Below are positions 8,204 to 15,525 of a stretch of DNA of 64,000 nucleotides, piece by piece. The notes under the pieces were generated by a model. That model saw nothing but the letters and a program-made list of their open reading frames with translations, was not told the origin of the DNA and ran no database searches. Within the stretch, counting starts at the first letter, position 1. The number at the start of each line of letters is the position of its first letter. Source of the DNA: Mucilaginibacter ginsenosidivorans (GTDB lineage: Bacteria; Bacteroidota; Bacteroidia; Sphingobacteriales; Sphingobacteriaceae); assembly GCF_007971025.1 (NCBI RefSeq), contig NZ_CP042436.1, positions 806,001-870,000 of the forward strand. Reading direction: 5' to 3'. The translations under genes and the position numbers were made by a program.

Positions 8204-8260
8204 CCCCGTTTTTTAAATAGGTGTTTTCACGGTATTCCACGGGTGTTTTCCCCCGTTTTT
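8204..8260. promoter_or_regulatory. island palindrome cluster, copy 2
   Basis: GGTGTTTTCACGGTATT (8220-8236) matches the island palindrome in all but the first base of its arm. It is followed at once by CCACGGGTGTTTTCCCCCG (8237-8255), a second degenerate copy. A partial CCCCGTTTTTTAAA precedes it at 8204. The three look like tandem or overlapping copies, about 60-110 bp before the tiny secreted-peptide ORF on the minus strand. Confidence 0.4.
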
Positions 8261-8513
8261 AAGATTTCAGAATTTTGTATTTCAATCTGTTTTTTCCTGC
8301 TGAACAAGAGTAAACCATTTGATTATCTAAAAAGTGAAACAGGAATTCAAATAACACAAATTAGCACACAAATTAAAAGATTGAGACCGAAACAGCCGTG
8401 TTTTAATGGCAAGCGGCCTAACTTTTTAGGGTTATGCCACGTTGTTTATTTAAAATATAGGGGTTAATGGTGATTATTATGGGAGCATGCGAAATAGGGT
8501 GCAAAATTTTGAC

Positions 8514-8544
8514 TTGCATAAACCAATAAAAATACTTACATTTG
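8514..8544 (+). promoter_or_regulatory. Bacteroidota-type promoter almost abutting the start codon
   Basis: TTG at 8514-8516, 20 nt, then TACATTTG at 8537-8544 matches the Bacteroidota -33 TTTG / -7 TAnnTTTG pattern. Transcription would begin near 8550, so the gene with ATG at 8553 would have almost no leader, unless translation begins at a later methionine. Confidence 0.5.
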
Positions 8545-8552
8545 GGTAACAT

Positions 8553-8939
8553 ATGGGATTAAAATTTTTAGAAATAGATATAAACAAGGGCAAACCTAAG
8601 GCCACAATTCATTACAGTGGTAAGCTGGGGTTTAATATGGAGGCTATTTCATTTATGAAATTGGAAAATAAAAGATCATACTTGTTGGGCACTGACGATG
8701 AAAAGAAGAATGTTTTTTTCCTTTTGGAGACTGATGAAGGTAAGAATGCAGCTAAAGTTGCCAAGGCGGGGGAATACTACTATCTAAATGTTGGAGATGC
8801 TTTTGAGATGTTGGGATATAATTATAAAGAGTTCACCATTATGTTTGACATAACTAAAGATTCTTATGAAGGGAAAGATCTCTATGTCTTTACTCAAAGA
8901 CGAGCAATCAAACGAAAGGTTAAACAAGATGAAAAATAA
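8553..8939 (+). CDS. hypothetical protein
   Basis: A 128-residue soluble protein with no recognised family. It is rich in beta-strand-like patches (KATIHYSGKLGFN, YLLGTDDEKKNVFFLLETDE) and ends in a basic tail. No signal peptide or membrane segment is present. A strong promoter lies directly upstream and a hairpin 22 bp downstream, so it is a single-gene unit. A shorter start at Met30 (8640) would leave a normal leader. Confidence 0.6.
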   Translation: MGLKFLEIDINKGKPKATIHYSGKLGFNMEAISFMKLENKRSYLLGTDDEKKNVFFLLETDEGKNAAKVAKAGEYYYLNVGDAFEMLGYNYKEFTIMFDITKDSYEGKDLYVFTQRRAIKRKVKQDEK

Positions 8940-8960
8940 GGAGGGAAAGGTATAAGACAA

Positions 8961-8993
8961 GAATAGACTGTTACTACCAATAACAGCCTATTC
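8961..8993 (+). terminator. hairpin after gene 8553-8939
   Basis: GAATAG-A-CTGTTA (8961-8973) pairs with TAACAG-C-CTATTC (8981-8993) with one mismatch in the middle. No T-run follows, so intrinsic termination is plausible but not certain. Confidence 0.5.
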
Positions 8994-9068
8994 AATAAAC
9001 TATCTGGTGAGGATAATTTTCTGCAGGCTATACCACCATGCAGCTTTTCTTTTAGATTGATACAAAGT

Positions 9069-9115
9069 TATCAAAGTAACTGGAATTAGCAAGTAAATTT
9101 AAAGTTACTTTGATA
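9069..9115. repeat. 13-bp perfect inverted repeat
   Basis: TATCAAAGTAACT (9069-9081) is the exact reverse complement of 9103-9115, with a 21-nt spacer. It lies about 90-130 bp upstream of the DUF3892-like gene at 9202 and could be an operator or a small mobile-element end. Confidence 0.6.
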
Positions 9116-9201
9116 GTCACGTACCCGCCCTATTCACCCTGGAATACGTTGTCTGTTCCAGATACTTATCAGATAGCATTATCAATACTAATTTTAAAGC
9201 A

Positions 9202-9474
9202 ATGCCGTATAAAATAACGCATGTACGACTATCATCGGGTGGTTATACAGAAGAACATATTACCGATGTAAAGGGAGTAAGTGATGGTGGAACTAATTTT
9301 ACCGAAACGGTTGCACAAGTTGTCGGGTATTTAAAAACCATGAGATACTACGTGTCAATTAAAGGGAATACCATCGACGTGATCTCTCAAAAAAGCAGTT
9401 CAGGCAGAGAGTATATCAGAACGAAGCCTGATGGTACAACAGTAGACAATCTTTTAAGCCTCCAGAGGTTTTAA
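9202..9474 (+). CDS. DUF3892-like small protein
   Basis: A 90-residue protein. The beginning, MPYKITHVRLSSGGYTEEHI, and the later pattern of short strands (YYVSIKGNTIDVIS) resemble DUF3892, a family of small proteins of unknown function found near mobile and phage genes. The end, SGREYIRTKPDGTTVDNLLS, fits that family's closing motif (a phrase with YIRT and D..LL). It is a single-gene unit ended by a strong terminator. Family call is from pattern recall, not a search. Confidence 0.65.
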   Translation: MPYKITHVRLSSGGYTEEHITDVKGVSDGGTNFTETVAQVVGYLKTMRYYVSIKGNTIDVISQKSSSGREYIRTKPDGTTVDNLLSLQRF

Positions 9475-9500
9475 AGTGCCGTTTTACCATGTAGTTAATT

Positions 9501-9534
9501 AAATGGTAATGGATGATCACATCCATTACCATTT
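9501..9534 (+). terminator. strong hairpin terminator
   Basis: A perfect 15-bp stem, AAATGGTAATGGATG (9501-9515) and its complement (9520-9534), with loop ATCA. It lies 27 bp after the DUF3892-like gene. The A-run before and T-run at the end of the stem allow action in both directions. Confidence 0.75.
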
Positions 9535-9557
9535 TCGAAATTTAAAAAACGTACAGC

Positions 9558-9893
9558 ATGTCACTTATTATTAGAACAACCAATCCTGCCGGTCTTTTAA
9601 GTGAAATAAAGGCGGCGATTGATAAAAAAACAGTAGAAACATGGGAGTATGATTCCGACGGAGATTTTACCCATACTCCACCGCAATGGTATAAGAAAGC
9701 ATATTTACGCCCCAAAGTTGCTCCGGGAGAATTGCAATTCGGAATTTTAGGTATCAAAGGGACTAAGCTTTCTAAAGAAATTTATGGTGTATATCATGGT
9801 CGATTCATAGAAATGCTACTGGTGCATTTTGATAGTAAATTCTCTATAGCTTCGGCAACAGCTAAAAAGACTGATTTGGACAATTTCGAATAG
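9558..9893 (+). CDS. hypothetical protein
   Basis: A 111-residue soluble protein that I do not recognise. The central stretch ETWEYDSDGDFTHTPPQWYK, followed by KAYLRPKV, is seen in small Bacteroidota proteins of unknown role that are often next to toxin or phage genes (recollection, weak). ATG start, no signal peptide. It is flanked by terminators on both sides, hence monocistronic. Confidence 0.55.
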   Translation: MSLIIRTTNPAGLLSEIKAAIDKKTVETWEYDSDGDFTHTPPQWYKKAYLRPKVAPGELQFGILGIKGTKLSKEIYGVYHGRFIEMLLVHFDSKFSIASATAKKTDLDNFE

Positions 9894-9930
9894 ATAAACC
9901 TGTTGAGGGTACTATTCCGCAAATGAAAAC

Positions 9931-9965
9931 CAAGGCCTAAAAGCACACAGCTTGGGGGCCTTTTA
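9931..9965 (+). terminator. terminator after gene 9558-9893
   Basis: CCAAGGCC-type arm at 9930-9937 and GGCCTT at 9957-9962, followed by TTTTAA. The stem is short but GC-rich and has the T-run of an intrinsic terminator. The remaining 265 bp to 10229 hold nothing I can name. Confidence 0.55.
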
Positions 9966-10229
9966 ACTTGATTCTTATTTCGAGATATTAGTCTATCCAA
10001 GCTCCCTAGCACCCGCCACTGAGTCAAATACCAACACCGATTGGGCAATGAGGGTGTTTAGTAGGCTCGGGGAAATATTGGTTGGCATATTCTACTAAAA
10101 GGCTAGTTGAATAACACAGACATTTAAAGATTACCTTTCGGTAGCCCATATTCAATGGCCTAATCACGCTGTCGCACTTGTCAAATAATTTTTGATAAAG
10201 TGGTTAATATAATGCCGTTGCTCTATTAA

Positions 10230-10862
10230 TTAAGCATCTAAAATATGATAGATACCGTAAGGTGAATCCGACACGTAAATATCACCGGTCAAAATACATT
10301 CATTTTCAAATGTCACCTCTTTTACTTGACTCGGGAGGAAGTCAAATGTTTCGGCCGGTTGAAATGTGTCGATACCCCTTGGAGGAGGAGCACCGTTATG
10401 ATGCGATGAAGACCTGGTTGCCCCAGAGTTTAAACGGCAGAATTTGACATGCGGATTAGCTGCTAAAATCGAATCCGTGTTGAAACGCAATATTATAGGA
10501 CCTTCATGTTCGTAAGTTTTGTAATGATTATTTAAGTACTCGGGCTTCGACCACATAAACACTCTATCATTTAGGTGATCGTAGAATCTTGCACAGTCCC
10601 ACCCATCAGTTAAGCATTTTACAAGATTCTTTTCAGAGATTGGCTTTTGATCACGAATTGAAAATACACGGTCGCCAATAACAATTTTTTTATGCGTACT
10701 ACGCCTAGCAGTGTTTATATGCACATAAGCTGCATTACCCGATAATTCAATAATCTTTTTGGTGCTTAATAATTTGCCATATTCGAGAATCAATGGTAGA
10801 TTATCTCTATCAGTCAAATGATACAGATACGGCCTTAAAGTAATAAATCTATCTATATTCAT
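10230..10862 (-). CDS. DUF7002/DarT-like putative ADP-ribosyltransferase-fold protein
   Basis: A 210-residue protein. The start at 10862 gives MNIDRFITLRPYLYHLTDRD, 4 bp after the stop of the kinase-PurA gene. The opening YLYHLTDRDNLPLILEYGKL is the hallmark of DarT and related ADP-ribosyltransferase folds (Y-H-x-T, N-L, I-L, G-x-L). Further along are HKKIVIGDRVFSIRDQKPI and LNDRVFMWSKPEYLNNHY, typical of DUF7002. Near the end VKEVTFENECIL could supply the catalytic glutamate position. It is the third gene of a tight operon whose first gene has a macro domain, the partner domain in DarTG toxin-antitoxin pairs. ADP-ribosylation is inferred; the family resemblance is by eye. Confidence 0.7.
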   Translation of the reverse strand: MNIDRFITLRPYLYHLTDRDNLPLILEYGKLLSTKKIIELSGNAAYVHINTARRSTHKKIVIGDRVFSIRDQKPISEKNLVKCLTDGWDCARFYDHLNDRVFMWSKPEYLNNHYKTYEHEGPIILRFNTDSILAANPHVKFCRLNSGATRSSSHHNGAPPPRGIDTFQPAETFDFLPSQVKEVTFENECILTGDIYVSDSPYGIYHILDA

Positions 10863-10866
10863 TTTT

Positions 10867-12510
10867 TTACCAGTTTCGTCGGTCAATGACCGCTCTATAA
10901 TCAAACCCAATTCCTATTAATGAGACTTTTACACCTGAACACCTTTCAAGCTCCTCGATGAATTGCCGCGTCTCAGTTGTTAATTTGTCATAGCCGCGAG
11001 CGGATCTATTTTTTACAGAAAAGTAGTCAGCGAAAGTTAATGCGATATCAGTTGGAGAATTCAACTCGCATGCTTTTCGAAACATTGTCCAACTGAACTC
11101 GGCAACTCTTCTATCTATGTGTGTGGTAGTAGTTTTTTCCTTTGCTTTTAACTCACCCCCATTTAATCCAGCGCGCTTTGCTATAATGTCGAAATCAATT
11201 TCAATACTATTAAACGGTCCGGATGTCCCACCTACCCGAATAGGATAAGTCCTGGTTACCATGACGATGTTTTTCACCCGTTTAGGAGAAATACCGGCTT
11301 CGGATAAACAGCCAGAAACAGTTGTATCTCGAGAGGTAACATGAGGATAAAGACCATGATAGAGGCTTAAGCCCGTTCCTTGAGTTCCCTCGAGCAATAT
11401 TCTCCTGTTACTTTGGTACATTTGCTCCAATATTTCTAATGTATCCCCAACATAAGCTCTCAGCTTTGGATGGTGCTTCGCTTTATGTTGATCGTCCGCT
11501 TTCAATCTTGCGAGAATGTTATTGGCAGTTGCAAAACCAACCCCCTGTCCAGTGGAGCCTATCGTCTTTTTAATCTTTTGCTCTTTTGTGATGTCGCTTG
11601 TGCGAATAACTGTGGCATTCTCATCGATGGTAACTCTACGGGAAAACTCATCCTCAATTTTATATTTAACGATTTCTTCAAGCAGCTTGTCGACATTGAT
11701 GATAGTTCCTGGGCCTAAAATTATCCTTGCATTTTGATTTCTGTAAGAACCGGAGGGAAGTAAGTGGAATACATGCTTTTCTGGTTCTTCGAAGACCGTG
11801 TGACCGGCATTGGGACCACCAACCCGAATCAAACAATCGTACTCTGGTGCAATATGTGCCGCTATTTGCCCTTTCCCTTCGGATCCAAATTGCCCGCCAA
11901 CGATTACATCTACTAGCTGATTATTTGTGGGTGCTAGTAATTTGAAAAAGCTCGCTACTCGAATTAGCACATCGTCTTTGGTGCAAAGATCAGTGTCAAT
12001 TGCAAGGTCGGCGTCTTCCTTTAACAGAGAAACCCTAGATTCTGTATAATCACTTTTTGCCTGGTAATATAATTGCTTAACCTCACTTTCGTTTACGCTG
12101 CTAAATTCGTCGCGATGTAAAAACCTACTTTCCAGACTTTTTGGGGATGCAAGAAGGTGAATATGGTAAACGGAGTAGCTATATGCTGCTCTGAAGTGCT
12201 CAATTTGTTTAGAAATTCTTACGGAGTCGACCAGGTACAAATTACCTTCAGTTGTTACCGCAGAAAAGGCCCCTTTAAAGGCTTCTAACACCCATTTCCC
12301 ATCGTCTGTTTTATCCAACTCTTCCCCATATTTCTGCAAAAAATCTCTATTAGGTATTTTTCCGGCCAGTTTTTTTGTGGCGAGCTCTCTCAGAACCTCG
12401 CGCGTCTTCAAAACTTTAAAGCCAAATTTTTCTTCTAATCGCTTTGACAGCGTGGATTTTCCAGAGGCAATTTCTCCACTTAAAAGCAGGATTACTTTTC
12501 TTTGCGCCAT
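10867..12510 (-). CDS. P-loop kinase fused to adenylosuccinate synthetase (PurA/PurZ-like)
   Basis: A 547-residue fusion. Residues 1-190 are a nucleotide-kinase-like P-loop domain: SGEIASGKST (11-20), VDSVRISKQIEHFR (94-107) and a lid-like Arg-rich part. Residues 198-547 are an adenylosuccinate synthetase of the short archaeal/phage length: GGQFGSEGKG (205-214), NAGHTV (234-239, catalytic His), GSTGQGVG (318-325), LEGTQGT (373-379), YPHVTSRDTT (388-397), the aspartate-loop arginines HIDRR (464-468) and base-recognition TFAD (492-495) where PurA has TKxD. The general-base aspartate of PurA (E. coli Asp13) is Ser210; phage PurZ, which aminates dGMP, carries the same change (recalled). So the substrate is probably not plain IMP. 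The gene overlaps the preceding one by 19 nt. Confidence 0.85.
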   Translation of the reverse strand: MAQRKVILLLSGEIASGKSTLSKRLEEKFGFKVLKTREVLRELATKKLAGKIPNRDFLQKYGEELDKTDDGKWVLEAFKGAFSAVTTEGNLYLVDSVRISKQIEHFRAAYSYSVYHIHLLASPKSLESRFLHRDEFSSVNESEVKQLYYQAKSDYTESRVSLLKEDADLAIDTDLCTKDDVLIRVASFFKLLAPTNNQLVDVIVGGQFGSEGKGQIAAHIAPEYDCLIRVGGPNAGHTVFEEPEKHVFHLLPSGSYRNQNARIILGPGTIINVDKLLEEIVKYKIEDEFSRRVTIDENATVIRTSDITKEQKIKKTIGSTGQGVGFATANNILARLKADDQHKAKHHPKLRAYVGDTLEILEQMYQSNRRILLEGTQGTGLSLYHGLYPHVTSRDTTVSGCLSEAGISPKRVKNIVMVTRTYPIRVGGTSGPFNSIEIDFDIIAKRAGLNGGELKAKEKTTTTHIDRRVAEFSWTMFRKACELNSPTDIALTFADYFSVKNRSARGYDKLTTETRQFIEELERCSGVKVSLIGIGFDYRAVIDRRNW

Positions 12511-13868
12511 GTAGATTGTTCGTCAAATAAGGTTAGGCTTGATTTGTTTTTTATAGCAGGAACCTTTCCTGGAAAAACGTAAATATTTACATCAATATCT
12601 TTATTCACCAATTCATCGAAAATTATCCCTTGGATCACGTTCCAATCACCCTTTGCCTGACCGGCGCCAATCATCGGCATGTGAACACTGGCATGTAACT
12701 TTTCACATGCATTTTGCAAGCTGATCAAACATGTTCTTAAATAGGAATACTTTAATGGTATTTCTCCATTTTTCTCAAATAAACCTTTTTGAGCTAGCAT
12801 TTGAAATACATACAAATCCTCCGAAATCTTAACCAGTTGAGAAGAGCCTAATTGAAAGCGCTTTTTATCTTCATGCCATTGCTGAAGCGATGATTTGACA
12901 TCGGGGAAATTTTTAGAAAGCGATTTGCCGAAGCCTAGTCCCAGGCCACCGCTCGTGTTCACTACTTGAGCTATGACTTTAATTCCATTACCGCGGGGCT
13001 TCGTCGCGTCACCAAACTCGATCTTTATTTTTTTATCTTGTAGCGCAGTACTGTGTAGTTTATGTGTCATCAATATTCCAACTCGCGGTTGGTTATCTCT
13101 GCGCAGGGGTGATATCCCGATACAGTAAACGTCATACTTCTTATTCAAAAAATCCCAGTGAACAGTCTCTCTGGCCGACCAGCCCGGAACTGAGCACTCA
13201 TATGCTTTAGAGTCTTTCGGTATTACGAAGTTTTTCGGTATTATTTCATCAAATGAGCGAGAGCCTTTACTATAGTCAATAACAATCTTATTACCCTTAA
13301 AAGTACAAATCATGGTTGCGCAAGGCTGATTGATGACTTCGACAAACCGTATAAATACTGACTCTAATGAAGCTTTATATTTGGTTGCGAGTGCGATAAG
13401 GTTTTCAATCGTAATTTCTTCGATACTGTTTGCATCATTAGAAAAAATGGCGTACGGAAGTTGAATTTCCGATGCCCCTATATTACATAATTGCTCCAAT
13501 TCTTTATTTTCTGTTGGTTCTTCCTCGCGATTTCTCATCTCATCTTTGAAATCAGAAAAAAATGTATGTGCGATCTCGTGAGCGACTGAAAAATTTATCC
13601 TGGTCGGTTTTTGAAATGGGTTATATTCTATAACTGTTTTCTTTCCAGTGTTTGAAAGTAGCCTGGCATCTAACACGCTATCATTAGGAAGGATATCGAT
13701 TCCCAAATATGCTGACAATTGTGTTGCATTGAATGGAGGACCGGACCATCCTTTTTCAAGCGCCGTTAGTACCAAATTCCTCGCCCTGTTTCGAATTTCA
13801 TCTATAGGATCGTTATTATTGGACTCTTCAATTAACCGTATCACTGATTTATGTCGCCAAGCCTTCAT
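12492..13868 (-). CDS. ImmA/IrrE-type zinc peptidase fused to a macro domain
   Basis: A 458-residue protein (ATG at 13868; a TTG at 13916 would add 16 residues). The N-terminal half is an ImmA/IrrE metallopeptidase: FSVAHEIAHTFFSDF gives the zinc-binding HExxH (about 97-101) and IGASEIQLP the third ligand (about 134). A middle beta-rich part follows. From about residue 280 comes a macro domain: IEFGDATKPRGNGIKVIAQV, VNTSGGLGLGFGKSL, and HMPMIGAGQAKGDW, the ADP-ribose-binding loops of the Poa1/DarG type. The peptidases usually cleave repressors after DNA damage; macro domains bind or remove ADP-ribose. It is the first gene of the operon with the kinase-PurA fusion and the DarT-like protein, so it may be the sensor/antitoxin part (inference). 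Confidence 0.85.
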   Translation of the reverse strand: MKAWRHKSVIRLIEESNNNDPIDEIRNRARNLVLTALEKGWSGPPFNATQLSAYLGIDILPNDSVLDARLLSNTGKKTVIEYNPFQKPTRINFSVAHEIAHTFFSDFKDEMRNREEEPTENKELEQLCNIGASEIQLPYAIFSNDANSIEEITIENLIALATKYKASLESVFIRFVEVINQPCATMICTFKGNKIVIDYSKGSRSFDEIIPKNFVIPKDSKAYECSVPGWSARETVHWDFLNKKYDVYCIGISPLRRDNQPRVGILMTHKLHSTALQDKKIKIEFGDATKPRGNGIKVIAQVVNTSGGLGLGFGKSLSKNFPDVKSSLQQWHEDKKRFQLGSSQLVKISEDLYVFQMLAQKGLFEKNGEIPLKYSYLRTCLISLQNACEKLHASVHMPMIGAGQAKGDWNVIQGIIFDELVNKDIDVNIYVFPGKVPAIKNKSSLTLFDEQSTWRKEK

Positions 13869-14013
13869 TTCATTTACAATAGTCTTGCAAATATCGCTTG
13901 TATCAATACAATCCAATTTTAAAGTTTCAAATAAGTGATTTGCGTTTCGGCCTATGATAAAGTACTCGAGGTCAATCCTCAGTAAATTTGGCTATTACTT
14001 TCAACAATTACAA

Positions 14014-14034
14014 CCCGTGTTTTAACGGTATTTT
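14014..14034. promoter_or_regulatory. island palindrome, copy 3
   Basis: CCGTGTTTTAACGGTATTTT, an imperfect copy (CCGT/ACGG arms). On the minus strand it reads AAAATACCGTTAAAACACGG and is followed by GTTGTAATTGTTG, a possible -33 element. It lies 146 bp upstream of the ATG (98 bp from the TTG) of the peptidase-macro operon and 1 bp after the stop of the broken gene 14036-14401, so it could also end that transcript. Confidence 0.45.
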
Positions 14035-14035
14035 A

Positions 14036-14401
14036 TTAACCCCCATCTGAACGGTAAGGCATTTTTGACGAAGCTTTCGTCATCATAACTAATAATTCCA
14101 TTCGTAGCAATTGACCTCTGCTAAACTCGTCTCCGATAACTATTCGGAATCTTGGGTTAAAGATTGAATCATTTGATGTTGTCTTTAAAGACACTTTTTG
14201 TAAATCTTCTGGAGTGATAAAACCGATTGCTTGTGGTTCTTGCACCTAATGCCAGTCTTGCGCAGAAGATACTTCTTCTTCAGAATAAAAGTTTATTCCG
14301 TCCAATGCAGGCTTGACAACCTTGTCAATGACCAAGCACTGATTATTTAGTAGCCCGCAAATTAGGTTATGAAATGACTGACTCGTAATTGAAATTTTCA
14401 T
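14036..14401 (-). pseudogene. small gene interrupted by an in-frame TAG
   Basis: ATG at 14401 opens 51 codons ending in SSAQDWH, then TAG (14246-14248), then the same frame continues with GTG for 69 codons (VQEPQAIGFITPEDLQKVSL onward) to a stop at 14036. Together they would make a single protein of about 121 residues. The downstream part (AIGFITPEDLQKV, RFRIVIGDEFSRGQLLRME) reads like ordinary coding sequence, so a nonsense mutation, stop-codon readthrough or reinitiation at the GTG are the options. Family unknown. It lies upstream of and on the same strand as the peptidase-macro operon. Confidence 0.55.
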
Positions 14402-14530
14402 AAGGATCTTTTATGAGGTGAACGAAAATTTAGCGAGAATTTATTAATACTATGGGATTTTAACAAAGTATTCCTTCATAACGTTAGTGGACATATACCC
14501 CCTATTTTCCTTTTTCCTTCTCGCGTACAC

Positions 14531-14548
14531 TGAAAGAAAATTCTTTCA
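14531..14548. promoter_or_regulatory. palindrome upstream of the ArdC-like gene
   Basis: TGAAAGAA and TTCTTTCA separated by AA, 18 bp before the ATG of 14566-15471. Its position suggests an operator, perhaps for one of the island's XRE regulators. Confidence 0.45.
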
Positions 14549-14565
14549 AATCAAAACTGTACGTC

Positions 14566-15471
14566 ATGAATAATCAAACGCCATCTATTGATGTCTATCA
14601 GATCATCACAAACCGAATCATTGAACAATTAGCCCAGCAAGTTATTCCCTGGAGGAAGCCCTGGACCGAAGCTGGCCATCCGCAAAACCTCATTTCTAAA
14701 CGCCCCTACACCGGGATCAATACTTGGTTATTGGCTTCAATGGGCTATCCACAAAACTATTTCCTGACCTGGAAGCAAATTCATGAATTAGGAGCAAGTG
14801 TCAAAAAGGGAGAAAAGGGTCACATAGTTATCTTCTGGAAGTATTTAGAGGAGCAACAGCATGAAGGGCAAGGTGAACCAAGGACCAAAGCCTTGCTACG
14901 GTACTACTATGTTTTCAACATTGCCCAGTGTGATAACTTACCGGAAGTACTTACAATCCCCTTTGACCAGTACGACATCGGCCGTATCGGTGCCTGCGAC
15001 GAGATCATTGAGCGCATGCCTAATTGTCCAAGCATTAAGCATGTTAAGCAAAAAGCCTATTATGACCCGGGCAAGGACGTCATTAACATGCCAAAACAAG
15101 GAAGTTTTTCCACTCCTGAAAGCTACTACTGTACCCTCTTCCATGAACTCATCCACAGCACCGGGCACCAAAGCCGGCTCAACCGTAAAGGCATTACGGA
15201 AGAGGCTAACTACGCTTCCATACCCTATAGTATGGAAGAATTGATTGCCGAGATCGGGGCCTGCTATTTGAATTCGGTAGCAGGGATCATTGACAAGGAG
15301 TTTGACAACAGCGTTGCCTACATCAAAGGCTGGATTGAAGCATTGCGTAATGACAAGCGCTTAATAATCTTTGCTAGCGGCCAAGCGCAGCGAGGTGTGG
15401 ATTATATTCTGAATGCTTCTTCAAAACAGAAGAAAGAGTCGGTGAATGACGAAGTACTAAGGAAAAAATGA
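14566..15471 (+). CDS. ArdC-like antirestriction protein (ssDNA-binding domain plus zincin)
   Basis: A 301-residue protein. Residues 1-130 are the ArdC N-terminal domain (DUF1738): IIEQLAQQVIPWRKPWTEAG, RPYTGINTWLLASMGYPQNY, WKQIHELGASVKKGEKG, which binds single-stranded DNA in the family. Residues 150-290 are a metallopeptidase-like domain with FHELIHSTGHQSRLNR (HExxH plus the extended GH) and YSMEELIAEIGACYL (third ligand). Such proteins travel with plasmids and ICEs and protect incoming DNA from restriction. It is a single gene between a palindrome and a terminator. Assignment is firm; antirestriction is a family role. Confidence 0.9.
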   Translation: MNNQTPSIDVYQIITNRIIEQLAQQVIPWRKPWTEAGHPQNLISKRPYTGINTWLLASMGYPQNYFLTWKQIHELGASVKKGEKGHIVIFWKYLEEQQHEGQGEPRTKALLRYYYVFNIAQCDNLPEVLTIPFDQYDIGRIGACDEIIERMPNCPSIKHVKQKAYYDPGKDVINMPKQGSFSTPESYYCTLFHELIHSTGHQSRLNRKGITEEANYASIPYSMEELIAEIGACYLNSVAGIIDKEFDNSVAYIKGWIEALRNDKRLIIFASGQAQRGVDYILNASSKQKKESVNDEVLRKK

Positions 15472-15494
15472 TGGACTAATTTAAGTTATAATAA

Positions 15495-15525
15495 AAAGAA
15501 CCCCTTTACGGGTTCTTTATTTTTC
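15495..15525 (+). terminator. terminator of the ArdC-like gene
   Basis: AAAGAACCC (15495-15503) pairs with GGGTTCTTT (15510-15518), followed by ATTTTTCTG. A classic intrinsic terminator; it overlaps the 3' end of the convergent minus-strand gene. Confidence 0.8.

Larger units (their letters stand above)
7833..8552. other. 720-bp stretch without large genes
   Basis: It holds a tiny secreted-peptide ORF on the minus strand (8037-8147), a 9-bp-stem hairpin (8167-8189), a cluster of the island palindrome (8204-8260, degenerate copy at 8395-8408) and a promoter for the next gene (8514-8544). Around 7840-8030 the minus strand has only a short open stretch with a His/Ser-rich string (GHGHSHSPS), probably chance or gene debris. 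Confidence 0.45.

Noticed and set aside
8195..8467. 90-codon plus-strand ORF
   Set aside because: It reads through the palindrome cluster, has no domain and a poor amino-acid pattern.
9794..10048. 84-codon minus-strand ORF
   Set aside because: Overlaps the end of the gene 9558-9893 and its terminator; no protein-like pattern.
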